DNA of 61,005 nucleotides, from IMG/VR virus record IMGVR_UViG_3300042476_000679, positions 1 through 61,005 of that record. One strand, written 5' to 3'. Origin of the DNA: a virus. The notes under the pieces are model-generated. The model had not been told where the DNA came from, ran no database searches, and saw only the letters and a list, made by a program, of their open reading frames with translations. A program made the position numbers and the translations under genes. This document shows, in pieces, positions 50,101-57,998 of this stretch; within the stretch, counting starts at the first letter, position 1, and the number at the start of each line of letters is the position of its first letter.

Positions 50101-51207
50101 AGTATAGGTGCTACCCGACAATTGAGCATAGAACAGACCACCGCTATGAGCAACTACGAAATCGTTGAATGTTGAGTAACTATATGTTACACTAACATTA
50201 CCACCACCAGTGTCACCACCAGTATAGTTAACACTAGTAAGTTTATTCTTGGTGCCAAGATAAATTCTGGTGCCTTCGCAAGTCTCTAAGAAGATGGTTT
50301 GATCTAGTAGGTTATGACGAGCCACGCAACCAGTATCACTAACAGTAGCGGGTGTGTTGCCACTGAGACCAACATAGTAACCACTTTCTGTGGCATTAAT
50401 ACCGTCGCCGCTAACAGCAACAACTTCGAACTCACTAGTAACTTCCACTGGGAATGTTACATAGCGATGATAAGGAGCTAGTGTGCCAAGTTCTTGAATA
50501 GCTTCACGACCAAAATCGCAGCTTACTGTGATGTTTTGGAAATGTGCAGCGTGTCCACTACCATTACCGATTAGTGCGTTTACACCACTAACTGTAATAC
50601 CAGGGATTTGACTTGGGAAGCGAGAAGTACCCATATTTAGATATTGTCTACGGCCAACGCCAGTTGTTGATAGTGGAGCATCATCATTTCCATTAAATGC
50701 ACCAGTCTGAGTACCAGCCCAAACCTTGTTATTACCAACAAGTGTTACATCTTCTGTAAAGTTACCATCAACCGGGAATGTATAACTAACACTACTAACA
50801 TACATACCAGAGCACGTAACAGCATGGAAAGAATTGCCACTAGATGTTACATTAGTATCACTAAAAATAGCGAGCTGCATATCGCAACGAGCATTTTGAC
50901 GGCCAGGAATTGTGGGATTAGCGGCGGTTAAACCAGTAGCAATACTACTGCCAGTTTCTGTTGCTAAGGTATAAATAAGAGGATAGCCATCGAGCACTTT
51001 ATTGAGAGCAACTTCCACATCTGGCACATTTTCAACGTTTTGATAGATGGCCAATTGACCCATTTCAAATACTTGTTCTAGATTAAAATTAGTTGTGATA
51101 CCAACTGTTTGTAGACCATGTATAGGAAATTTGTTAACATTAAGAGTACCAGCAGCTGGGCCTAGAACTACTTGTTGAATTGCGTAGTAAATACGATTAT
51201 TGGCCAT
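50092..51207 (-). CDS. Major tail tube protein (probable)
   Basis: This 371-residue protein is beta-rich: NNRIYYAIQQVVLGPAAG at the start, FNLEQVFEMGQLAIYQN, VSSVSYTFPVDGNFTEDVTL and ITVSCDFGREAIQELGTL. That pattern (tube-domain hairpins with a VxYTFPxxG signature) is typical of tail tube proteins. It is larger than the usual 150-250 residues, so it may carry an extra Ig-like domain. Codon use is noticeably different from its neighbours, richer in G and C, as is common for highly expressed virion proteins. It is the strongest candidate for the main tail subunit. It has a leader with hairpin structure upstream. Confidence 0.7.
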   Translation of the reverse strand: MANNRIYYAIQQVVLGPAAGTLNVNKFPIHGLQTVGITTNFNLEQVFEMGQLAIYQNVENVPDVEVALNKVLDGYPLIYTLATETGSSIATGLTAANPTIPGRQNARCDMQLAIFSDTNVTSSGNSFHAVTCSGMYVSSVSYTFPVDGNFTEDVTLVGNNKVWAGTQTGAFNGNDDAPLSTTGVGRRQYLNMGTSRFPSQIPGITVSGVNALIGNGSGHAAHFQNITVSCDFGREAIQELGTLAPYHRYVTFPVEVTSEFEVVAVSGDGINATESGYYVGLSGNTPATVSDTGCVARHNLLDQTIFLETCEGTRIYLGTKNKLTSVNYTGGDTGGGNVSVTYSYSTFNDFVVAHSGGLFYAQLSGSTYTPA

Positions 51208-51294
51208 AATGAATCTCCACTATATAGTGTATTGTACGGTAATGAGTAAAAAATGTTCTATCTCTTTTATAGAGATACACAAAAAACTAGTAAA
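51208..51294 (-). promoter_or_regulatory. Tail-tube leader region with hairpin
   Basis: This 87-base gap is the longest noncoding stretch of the central virion operon. It holds a 7-bp stem TATCTCT and AGAGATA (51259-51277), followed on the minus strand by GAACATTTTTT, which could be a weak terminator of the upstream genes. Further down, TACAAT and the palindrome ACTATATAGT resemble -10 elements of a promoter for the tube gene, but no good -35 is seen. GGAGA precedes the start codon as ribosome binding site. Confidence 0.35.
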
Positions 51295-52248
51295 TCATGT
51301 TGAAATTATTTCTAATGTAGCTCTTGCCATGCCTTGATGAAGATTAGGATGAGGTGAGTCTATTTCAAAAAGGCTAATATTTTTAATCAAACACTTACGC
51401 CAAGGATAATTGTTTACTAAATCTGGATACATTAATGAACTATTTTTAATATCTCCATTATAATCTAATGGAAAAGCCTCATTTTGTGCCACAGCATTAG
51501 TATCAAATAGTTGTAGTGTAATATCTTGTTGTAATCGTAATATATCTAATAGTTTATTTCTATCATTTTTATTTTCAGCCAGAATATAAAATCCTATATC
51601 TTGTTCTAGCCATAATAAGCTATTACCTATTTCGTATGGTCTTGATCGTGAACGAGATAATGGTTCTATTATTATGCACGGTAATTGTATTCTGTGTTGT
51701 CCTCCAATAGACCATTCTCCAGTGTCTGTAAGTTCGATATCTTTATTTGAGGTATTAAATGAGCTAAATTGTAAAATATTAAACCATGGACTTTCACTAG
51801 ATCTATGAACTTGCACAAATCTATAGCTATATTCAAGATCAACATCAGAGGATGAAGAAATTGGACTATTAAAAATTATACGACCCAACGGATGATTTAC
51901 TATAAAATTATTTGTCTTTGATACATATGAATTATTAACTGATACGCCACTGATAGCGATTGGGTTTGTAGAATTATAATCTACTCCGCTTTCCCACACC
52001 CAATCTTTTCGAATGCCCTGCCAAACAGCGCCAGTGGGATAGGATGGATCTTCTACAAGAACAAGACGGGCATGTTGGTTGACTCCATATAATGTATTAT
52101 CATTATTATAAACATCAAACCATGCTCCTATGTGTAAAAATGACCAATCAAAATACATTTTAAAATTAGCTTCTAAAATATTCAATAGTAAATCTTCAGA
52201 TATGCTATTGATACCTTTGAACCTGGTGTTTGGATCACAATTACTCAT
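51295..52248 (-). CDS. Hypothetical virion protein, 317 aa
   Basis: I do not recognise a family. The 317 residues include WSFLHIGAWFDVYNNDNTLYG, FNSPISSSSDVDLEYSYRFV and IIEPLSRSRSRPYEIGN, suggesting mixed alpha/beta structure. It precedes the tail tube gene and follows a tail-completion-like gene by one base, which places it at the neck-to-tail junction or as a tail terminator or completion protein. The function is assigned from position only. Confidence 0.5.
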   Translation of the reverse strand: MSNCDPNTRFKGINSISEDLLLNILEANFKMYFDWSFLHIGAWFDVYNNDNTLYGVNQHARLVLVEDPSYPTGAVWQGIRKDWVWESGVDYNSTNPIAISGVSVNNSYVSKTNNFIVNHPLGRIIFNSPISSSSDVDLEYSYRFVQVHRSSESPWFNILQFSSFNTSNKDIELTDTGEWSIGGQHRIQLPCIIIEPLSRSRSRPYEIGNSLLWLEQDIGFYILAENKNDRNKLLDILRLQQDITLQLFDTNAVAQNEAFPLDYNGDIKNSSLMYPDLVNNYPWRKCLIKNISLFEIDSPHPNLHQGMARATLEIIST

Positions 52249-52895
52249 TATTGAAATACCTTGTCTAATAATTCGTTAATCTGAGGTTCTGCATTGTCTA
52301 TGGCTCTAGTAATCCAATTATCTCTAATTGTACCAGCAAATTCTGATGGTACTCTCCAGGATTGAGTTGATTCTCTCATAACCGCATATCCAGTACGAGA
52401 AAATTTACTCGGCCCCAAAACGACCTGTTGTTTTTTGATGATTGTTTTATTGCCCTCTAATAATAACCATTCCAACCAAGGTAACTGATATCCTCTAAGA
52501 TTATCTACAACCAATGCTGCATCAGAAGACAATACATCATCAAAATTACTACGTATAATAGATACACTAAAAAATGCTTTAATTTTATTGGCGCTTATAG
52601 ACGGAGCGCTATACTCAATATCTAAATTATTGGCCCATATATCAATAATAGCAGCTAGTTTGGCTCCAGGATCAGGAACACCAAATTCATATTGTAACTG
52701 ACCACCAATTAAAGAACTATACTCTGGAGTACTTTGTATTATATTTTTAATAACAGATGGTAATGAATTTTTTATGCTATTTAAGGATTTTTTAAGATAT
52801 TTATCTAGTTCTGGAATTAATGCATTAAGAATATTTTGAGATATTTGTTGATCATTTTCTAATAGTTGTAGTTTAAAATTCATGGATGTTTCCAA
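52248..52895 (-). CDS. Probable tail-completion or neck protein, 215 aa
   Basis: This 215-residue protein is reminiscent of HK97 gp10-like/tail-completion proteins: helical N-terminal YLKKSLNSIKNSLPSVIKNI, then GGQLQYEFGVPDPGAKLAAI, and a C-terminal helix DNAEPQINELLDKVF. No catalytic residue is expected. It sits just before the 317-residue gene and the tail tube. A neck role agrees with its position between the probable head-connector gene at 60377-60901 and the tube, although five inserted genes separate the two. Confidence 0.5.
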   Translation of the reverse strand: METSMNFKLQLLENDQQISQNILNALIPELDKYLKKSLNSIKNSLPSVIKNIIQSTPEYSSLIGGQLQYEFGVPDPGAKLAAIIDIWANNLDIEYSAPSISANKIKAFFSVSIIRSNFDDVLSSDAALVVDNLRGYQLPWLEWLLLEGNKTIIKKQQVVLGPSKFSRTGYAVMRESTQSWRVPSEFAGTIRDNWITRAIDNAEPQINELLDKVFQ

Positions 52896-53500
52896 TCTAG
52901 ATTAAAGTCATCAGAATGATGTGTTACTCCACCCCATACAGATGATACATTTCTATGTTCTACTAGACTAGGAGTATAATAATATATGGGTTTTCCTCTA
53001 GATAATCTTGTTAATCTAATGTCTTGCATGCCTTCTATACTATTCCAATATGTTATCGCCCACGATGCGGCTTCGCGCGACATAATATAAAACTGTGATC
53101 CGTATAGTCTAAGACAATCAGCTTTATACCAAAACATACCTTCTTCTTGAGAACATCTATTATTTTTAGGAGTGTATAAACTACCAAAATTCAAAATATT
53201 ATTCTTAATAGGATACCATGATATTAAATTATGAGCTATATGTTTATTAAATATTAAATCATCTTCCATAAATACTATCCATTGAGCATCTGTGTTCTGC
53301 AAAGCAATTTTTAGAGCATTATATGATGCAATAGTCTGTCTCTCTGTTTTTGACACCTCTGGATAAACTAATGGATGAAAACAATCCTTATCTAGGATAA
53401 CATTTATATCCCAAGCCCAATCAGTAGATTTTAAATCATTAAGCGTTTCATTCCTAATGCTTTCTCTACTATCACAACTGATCATTACTGCTGATATCAT
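52880..53500 (-). CDS. Small GT-A-like glycosyltransferase
   Basis: This 206-residue protein has the shape of a short GT-A transferase: AVMISCDSRESIRNETLNDL, IASYNALKIALQNTDAQW and IVFMEDDLIF (Glu79-Asp80-Asp81, the DXD-type metal site). FYIMSREAASWAITYW and a downstream region with QDIRLTRLSRGK complete the fold. It may belong to the GT25 or GT2-like small transferases. Its place inside the virion operon, next to a larger transferase and Ser/Gly-rich proteins, suggests a virion-modifying role (inference). It overlaps its neighbours by 16 and 0 bases. Confidence 0.7.
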   Translation of the reverse strand: MISAVMISCDSRESIRNETLNDLKSTDWAWDINVILDKDCFHPLVYPEVSKTERQTIASYNALKIALQNTDAQWIVFMEDDLIFNKHIAHNLISWYPIKNNILNFGSLYTPKNNRCSQEEGMFWYKADCLRLYGSQFYIMSREAASWAITYWNSIEGMQDIRLTRLSRGKPIYYYTPSLVEHRNVSSVWGGVTHHSDDFNLDWKHP

Positions 53501-53501
53501 T

Positions 53502-54821
53502 TTATATTCTTTCTACAACAATATCGCATTTTTCGAACGCTGTCCATTTGCCCAGAAATTTTTTATTGTCACCACTGTCTTTAGCAAAAAACATAGCTAT
53601 TTCAGAATCTTTATGGGCAGCGCCTATCACAACTATTGTTGGTATATTATCTATTAGTCTTACACTCCAGCGTCTTTCGCACTTAGCCTTACCTTGTCCT
53701 ATAATACCATTATCTAATAATTCTAATGTTCTACTGTCTAAATTAACTCGTTCATATCTATACTTACCTATAAATGTTTGAGCATATTGTTTTTCTTCAT
53801 TATTCATTTCATCCCACGAGTAGATAGTTCCACTCCAATATTGATCTCTTACATCCTTGGCTTCTTTAATTAAATGATGGTTGAGATGGTTGCCAGGTCC
53901 AGTACCACTAAACATAAGTTCTTTACCTTGACAAGCGTGTTGAAATACTAACGCTCCAGACAGATCGTACTGTAATATACAGGGATGTCTCCAACCAGCC
54001 CGTCTTGAAGGAATAGCATAATCAGATCCGCACTTTCTCCATGCTAAATGAAAAGTGGATTTGTCTCCATATACAAATTTATAAAACCAATCAGAATGTT
54101 CATTCATCCACATTGTTACACTAAGTTCTTTTAAACATTTTTCTTTATTGATCATATACTGACCGGTTTCGAAATCTGGCTCGTCTCTATAATCCAAACC
54201 AACATTTTCCCAACAAATTGGCGGCAACCATTCTTTTCTTTTGTTTGGCGGTAGATCTGGCCAAAATATAGCACCTAACTCTTTGTACTGAGAATAATCA
54301 AATAAGTATGTTGGATCTTTAGACGGAATATTATCAGCGTCTAAATATAAAACCTCTTTAAATGATGAATGTAGCGTTGATAATGCCTTTAGTTCCCAGC
54401 CATTGAGTATTCTAGGTTGGATATTATGTTCTTGACAATATTTAATTGCATTAATATAGCGTATACCGAACATATCGCACATATTTTTCATATTATTATC
54501 CATTTCATATTCATCTAAATACCAAAATTCTACAGGCAACTGACAACCTAATTTTCTTAAAATATAGAAACAGGCAAAGCCGCAACCAAAATATTTGGCT
54601 CCACCAGCACCTATAACTATTCCTCGTTCATGTTGATATGGCTGTATGGGAGAATATGTTTTTTCTAATAAATCATCTAATATTGATATGTGAGCTAATT
54701 GAACTTCTTTAAGTCCTGTCCAATTTTGAGGATATCCATTTGTTTTTCCAGAGTTTAATATTTCTATCCATCTATTAGTTTGTTTAAATAAATCAACTAA
54801 ATCTTTATGATTATTACTCAT
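53502..54821 (-). CDS. Glycosyltransferase, Mnn1/mannosyltransferase-like
   Basis: This 439-residue protein resembles the mannosyltransferase-3 (Mnn1-like, PF11051) family: GIVIGAGGAKYFGCGFACFY, a LKALSTLHSSFKEVLYLDAD block (Asp161, Asp163, the DXD motif), then LGAIFWPDLPP and FETGQYMINKEKCL in the family order. The C-terminal 130 residues include SRTLELLDNGIIGQGKAKC and a VRLIDNIPTIVVIG region. The family is best known in fungi, where it adds alpha-linked mannose, and bacterial relatives are common in glycan clusters. The acceptor and the sugar are unknown. It overlaps the metallopeptidase gene by 8 bases. Confidence 0.78.
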   Translation of the reverse strand: MSNNHKDLVDLFKQTNRWIEILNSGKTNGYPQNWTGLKEVQLAHISILDDLLEKTYSPIQPYQHERGIVIGAGGAKYFGCGFACFYILRKLGCQLPVEFWYLDEYEMDNNMKNMCDMFGIRYINAIKYCQEHNIQPRILNGWELKALSTLHSSFKEVLYLDADNIPSKDPTYLFDYSQYKELGAIFWPDLPPNKRKEWLPPICWENVGLDYRDEPDFETGQYMINKEKCLKELSVTMWMNEHSDWFYKFVYGDKSTFHLAWRKCGSDYAIPSRRAGWRHPCILQYDLSGALVFQHACQGKELMFSGTGPGNHLNHHLIKEAKDVRDQYWSGTIYSWDEMNNEEKQYAQTFIGKYRYERVNLDSRTLELLDNGIIGQGKAKCERRWSVRLIDNIPTIVVIGAAHKDSEIAMFFAKDSGDNKKFLGKWTAFEKCDIVVERI

Positions 54822-56262
54822 CTTTGACCTCTGTTGCTGTCTTAGTTATCGGATCATATATCATTTTTAGTACTGGAATATTATGCATCATATGGCACTC
54901 TGAACATGCGCAGCGTATAAGATTTTGATTATTGTTATTCTGGTTGTCGTCTAATGCACTATATACTAAAAGATTATTTAATGGTGTAGAATAGCCTAAA
55001 TTGCGCAAAAGGCTAACAGTAATGTCTGTGATAGTAAGTCCACCCCCTATCCATCCTATCATGATATCATTAATAGCGGGATAATATGGCTCTCCGGGTT
55101 CGTAACCGGCTGGCCTATAAGTATTTTCCCAGTGACCACCAGCTGTACCAGGGCCTCCACTATCTTCTAATGGTACTTTTGTCCTCACTACACTATATCC
55201 AGTATTATATGCGTTTTGTGTCAAATTATAATCATCCCCATTTAACCAAAAGCCATTGCTATTCCATAAAGTACCTATGCCCAATGCGTGTCCAAGTTCA
55301 TGCACAAAAATGGCTCCCCAATAACCCTGGTATGCGTTTGGATAAAAATCTGTATTAAGATAAAAATCAAAAGATAATGCGTTTACTTGTAATCCTCCCA
55401 AGCTTATAGACGAAGCAACACCGCATGCAGCAAGGGCAGATCCGAGACTTCCCGCGGTATAACTATTGAGAGTAATGCCATTCCATGATGGATTATTGAT
55501 TCTAATGGCGTCAACTACATCGGGGTTAATAGAAACTACTGATTCCCATGTAGAGGCCGCATTATTTAAAAGGATCGCTACATCTGGTGGAACCTGACCT
55601 GCCCAGGAAGATCTATCAAATAATTTAATTGGTTCATTATTTCCACTATTGCCTCCGCTACCACCACCATTATCTTCACTACCGCCGCCGCTATCCCCAT
55701 TATTACCACCGCCACTAATACTTCCACTACCACTTTCGCTACCACTTCCACTCTCACTAATTATACATGGTCTGACCAATCTAAACTCTACTTTACATAC
55801 ATCTTCAGCTTTATCATAGTTGATGATATAAATATTTTCTATTTCTAAATTAGTTGTTGAACCATATAGTCGTGTAAAATCTAATAATAGACTTAAATTT
55901 CCACTACCACTACCACCACTACCACCTACGCCATATAAAGCATATTCTAAAAATGTATCATAGTATTTGTCTTTTAAAATAATTTTAAATATTAATTGAG
56001 TATCTGTTCTTCCTAATAGAAGAATTTCTTTAATATGAATATCACACCAAGGACTACCGCTACCACTGCCGCTTTCACTGCCACTACCACTTCCAATGTC
56101 ATTTTCACTACCTATTTCACTACCCACTTCGCTACCAACACCACTACCACTACCACCACTGCCTCCGGGAGAATCATCACTACCTCCTGGCATACCATCA
56201 CTACCATTTCCTAAGAAATTTTCATCTTCTGGAAAATCTATATTATTTAATGATGTAGACAT
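54814..56262 (-). CDS. Leishmanolysin-like zinc metallopeptidase with Ser/Gly linkers
   Basis: This 482-residue protein carries HELGHALGIGTLW (His321, Glu322, His325) and a third likely zinc ligand His377 in GGHWEN, with a VPLEDSGGPGTAGG loop, the signature of M8/leishmanolysin-type metallopeptidases. Residues 1-75 and 165-215 are Gly/Ser/Glu-rich (GSGSESG-like). The C-terminal end has CACSECHMMHNIP, a small cysteine motif shared with the neighbouring paralog. No signal peptide is seen, so the enzyme may be carried on the virion, where it could degrade host surface proteins or process virion parts. Proteolysis is inferred from motifs only. Confidence 0.78.
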   Translation of the reverse strand: MSTSLNNIDFPEDENFLGNGSDGMPGGSDDSPGGSGGSGSGVGSEVGSEIGSENDIGSGSGSESGSGSGSPWCDIHIKEILLLGRTDTQLIFKIILKDKYYDTFLEYALYGVGGSGGSGSGNLSLLLDFTRLYGSTTNLEIENIYIINYDKAEDVCKVEFRLVRPCIISESGSGSESGSGSISGGGNNGDSGGGSEDNGGGSGGNSGNNEPIKLFDRSSWAGQVPPDVAILLNNAASTWESVVSINPDVVDAIRINNPSWNGITLNSYTAGSLGSALAACGVASSISLGGLQVNALSFDFYLNTDFYPNAYQGYWGAIFVHELGHALGIGTLWNSNGFWLNGDDYNLTQNAYNTGYSVVRTKVPLEDSGGPGTAGGHWENTYRPAGYEPGEPYYPAINDIMIGWIGGGLTITDITVSLLRNLGYSTPLNNLLVYSALDDNQNNNNQNLIRCACSECHMMHNIPVLKMIYDPITKTATEVKDE

Positions 56263-56274
56263 TACTTATACCCT

Positions 56275-57984
56275 TTAATGTACCTTTAAAATTGTTTTAT
56301 TTTCTTTATTATAATACATACTTATATTAGGTACTTTATTTATCATAGCACACTCGCCACATCTACAATGAACAGGAATATCATTATACTCTTCATGCAC
56401 CGCACTATATGCTAGCACACTATTTTGTATAACATTATATCCTAAATCATTCAAAAAAGCTAAGCTAATATTAGTGATATTTAAATTACTAATCCATCCT
56501 ATCATAATATCATTTATGGCTGGATAATATGGTTCTCCAGGCTCATAACCCGCTGCTCTATAATTGTTTTCCCAGTGAGCACCTCCTGTGCCTTGACCAC
56601 CACCATCTTCAACTGGTATCTTGCTTCTAGTAATGGAATATTTACTATTATATGCTGACTGTGTTAAGTTATAAGTTGTACCATTCAACCAGAAACCATC
56701 CGTTGTCCATAATGTTCCTATGCCAAGAGCATGTCCTAATTCGTGTATCATAACATTGGTCCAACTTACTGGATAGGTTGGATAATAGTATGTATTAATA
56801 TATAAATCAAAAGATAGCGCATTATACGAATCCCCTAAGCTAATAGAGTCAGCTACGCCGCATGCTGCCAAAAATGTAGGTCCATAATTATCTTCAGTAT
56901 AACTATTTATTATTATGCCGTTCCATGCTGGATCATCAGATTTGAGAGCATTTACCACATCAGGATCAAAAGAAACAGAAGCCTCCCATGCTGAGGCAGC
57001 AGCATTTAATAAATTAACGATTCCGGAAGGAAGCACACCATCTCCATTCCATGAGGATCTATCAAATAGTATAGGAGCATATGTTGTGCCGCTTTCGCCA
57101 CCGCTACCGCTACCGCTACCGCTACCGCTACCGCTGCCACTATCACTACCACTTTCGCTACCACTTTGTTCTTCTTCACAAGTAGTTACTAATTTGAATG
57201 CTATGTCACATATTTCTAAACCACTCTCGCTACCACTCTGACTACCACTATTGTTACTACCAGGAATTACAGTATCGCTTCCGAATCCGTTATTGTTTGT
57301 ACATGGTGTTGATGTGATTATACCATAACTATTTACAGTTAAAATAAGCTCTGTACCTATACCGTATGGCCCCATAGTTAAAGTATCAACACATTCTGAA
57401 TTTGATGTGTCTCCAGCAAATAAAGTACCACTACTGCTACCAGCTGATAATGTCCATATTCCTCCTGCGCCTCCCCTAACTAAATAAAACCTATCGACAA
57501 AACCATTACAAGATTCGCTAGAAACACCCGCACTATATGTATAGGTATTATCTGTTCCCACCCAGCATCCATAATTATCGCTAGCATATATAGGATATCC
57601 ATTTATATCTACTCCAATTTTACTATATGTACCATTTACATTGTTATAAATAAACGAATCTGGATCTAAGTTTTTTACTATTTCCCAACCAGATAATGTA
57701 ATTTGATTAGGAAATGAAAGACTATTATTGTTATTATTTATAGTTGTGGTTGAAATATCAATATTAAACGTATTAGTTTTTTCAACTTTATTACCATTAT
57801 TTAAATCAACTGTTTGAAATGTATTACCATAATTATAAGAATATTCTATATGAGTATTTTCGTATATTTCTGGAGTAAATAATTGAATTGTTAATATATT
57901 ATTATTTCTGTCAATCAGAACAATATCATTGATATGCAATCCACACCAATTATTTTTATTTGTTGTAGATAAACCACCTGACAT
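56275..57984 (-). CDS. Leishmanolysin-like zinc metallopeptidase, paralog
   Basis: This 569-residue protein repeats the layout of the next gene: a catalytic HELGHALGIGTLW (His414, Glu415, His418), third ligand His470 in GAHWEN, and the block GYEPGEPYYPAINDIMIGW. The HExxH-to-third-His distance of 56 residues is identical in both proteins. The N-terminal 280 residues hold strand-rich domains (YSYNYGNTFQTVDLNNG) and a Gly/Ser/Glu run (GSGSGSGS, residues about 285-300). It ends in CRCGECAMINKVP. Tandem duplication of an active-looking peptidase gene is probable. The role is likely surface degradation or virion processing. Confidence 0.78.
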   Translation of the reverse strand: MSGGLSTTNKNNWCGLHINDIVLIDRNNNILTIQLFTPEIYENTHIEYSYNYGNTFQTVDLNNGNKVEKTNTFNIDISTTTINNNNNSLSFPNQITLSGWEIVKNLDPDSFIYNNVNGTYSKIGVDINGYPIYASDNYGCWVGTDNTYTYSAGVSSESCNGFVDRFYLVRGGAGGIWTLSAGSSSGTLFAGDTSNSECVDTLTMGPYGIGTELILTVNSYGIITSTPCTNNNGFGSDTVIPGSNNSGSQSGSESGLEICDIAFKLVTTCEEEQSGSESGSDSGSGSGSGSGSGSGGESGTTYAPILFDRSSWNGDGVLPSGIVNLLNAAASAWEASVSFDPDVVNALKSDDPAWNGIIINSYTEDNYGPTFLAACGVADSISLGDSYNALSFDLYINTYYYPTYPVSWTNVMIHELGHALGIGTLWTTDGFWLNGTTYNLTQSAYNSKYSITRSKIPVEDGGGQGTGGAHWENNYRAAGYEPGEPYYPAINDIMIGWISNLNITNISLAFLNDLGYNVIQNSVLAYSAVHEEYNDIPVHCRCGECAMINKVPNISMYYNKENKTILKVH

Positions 57985-57998
57985 TTTAACCTCTATTC

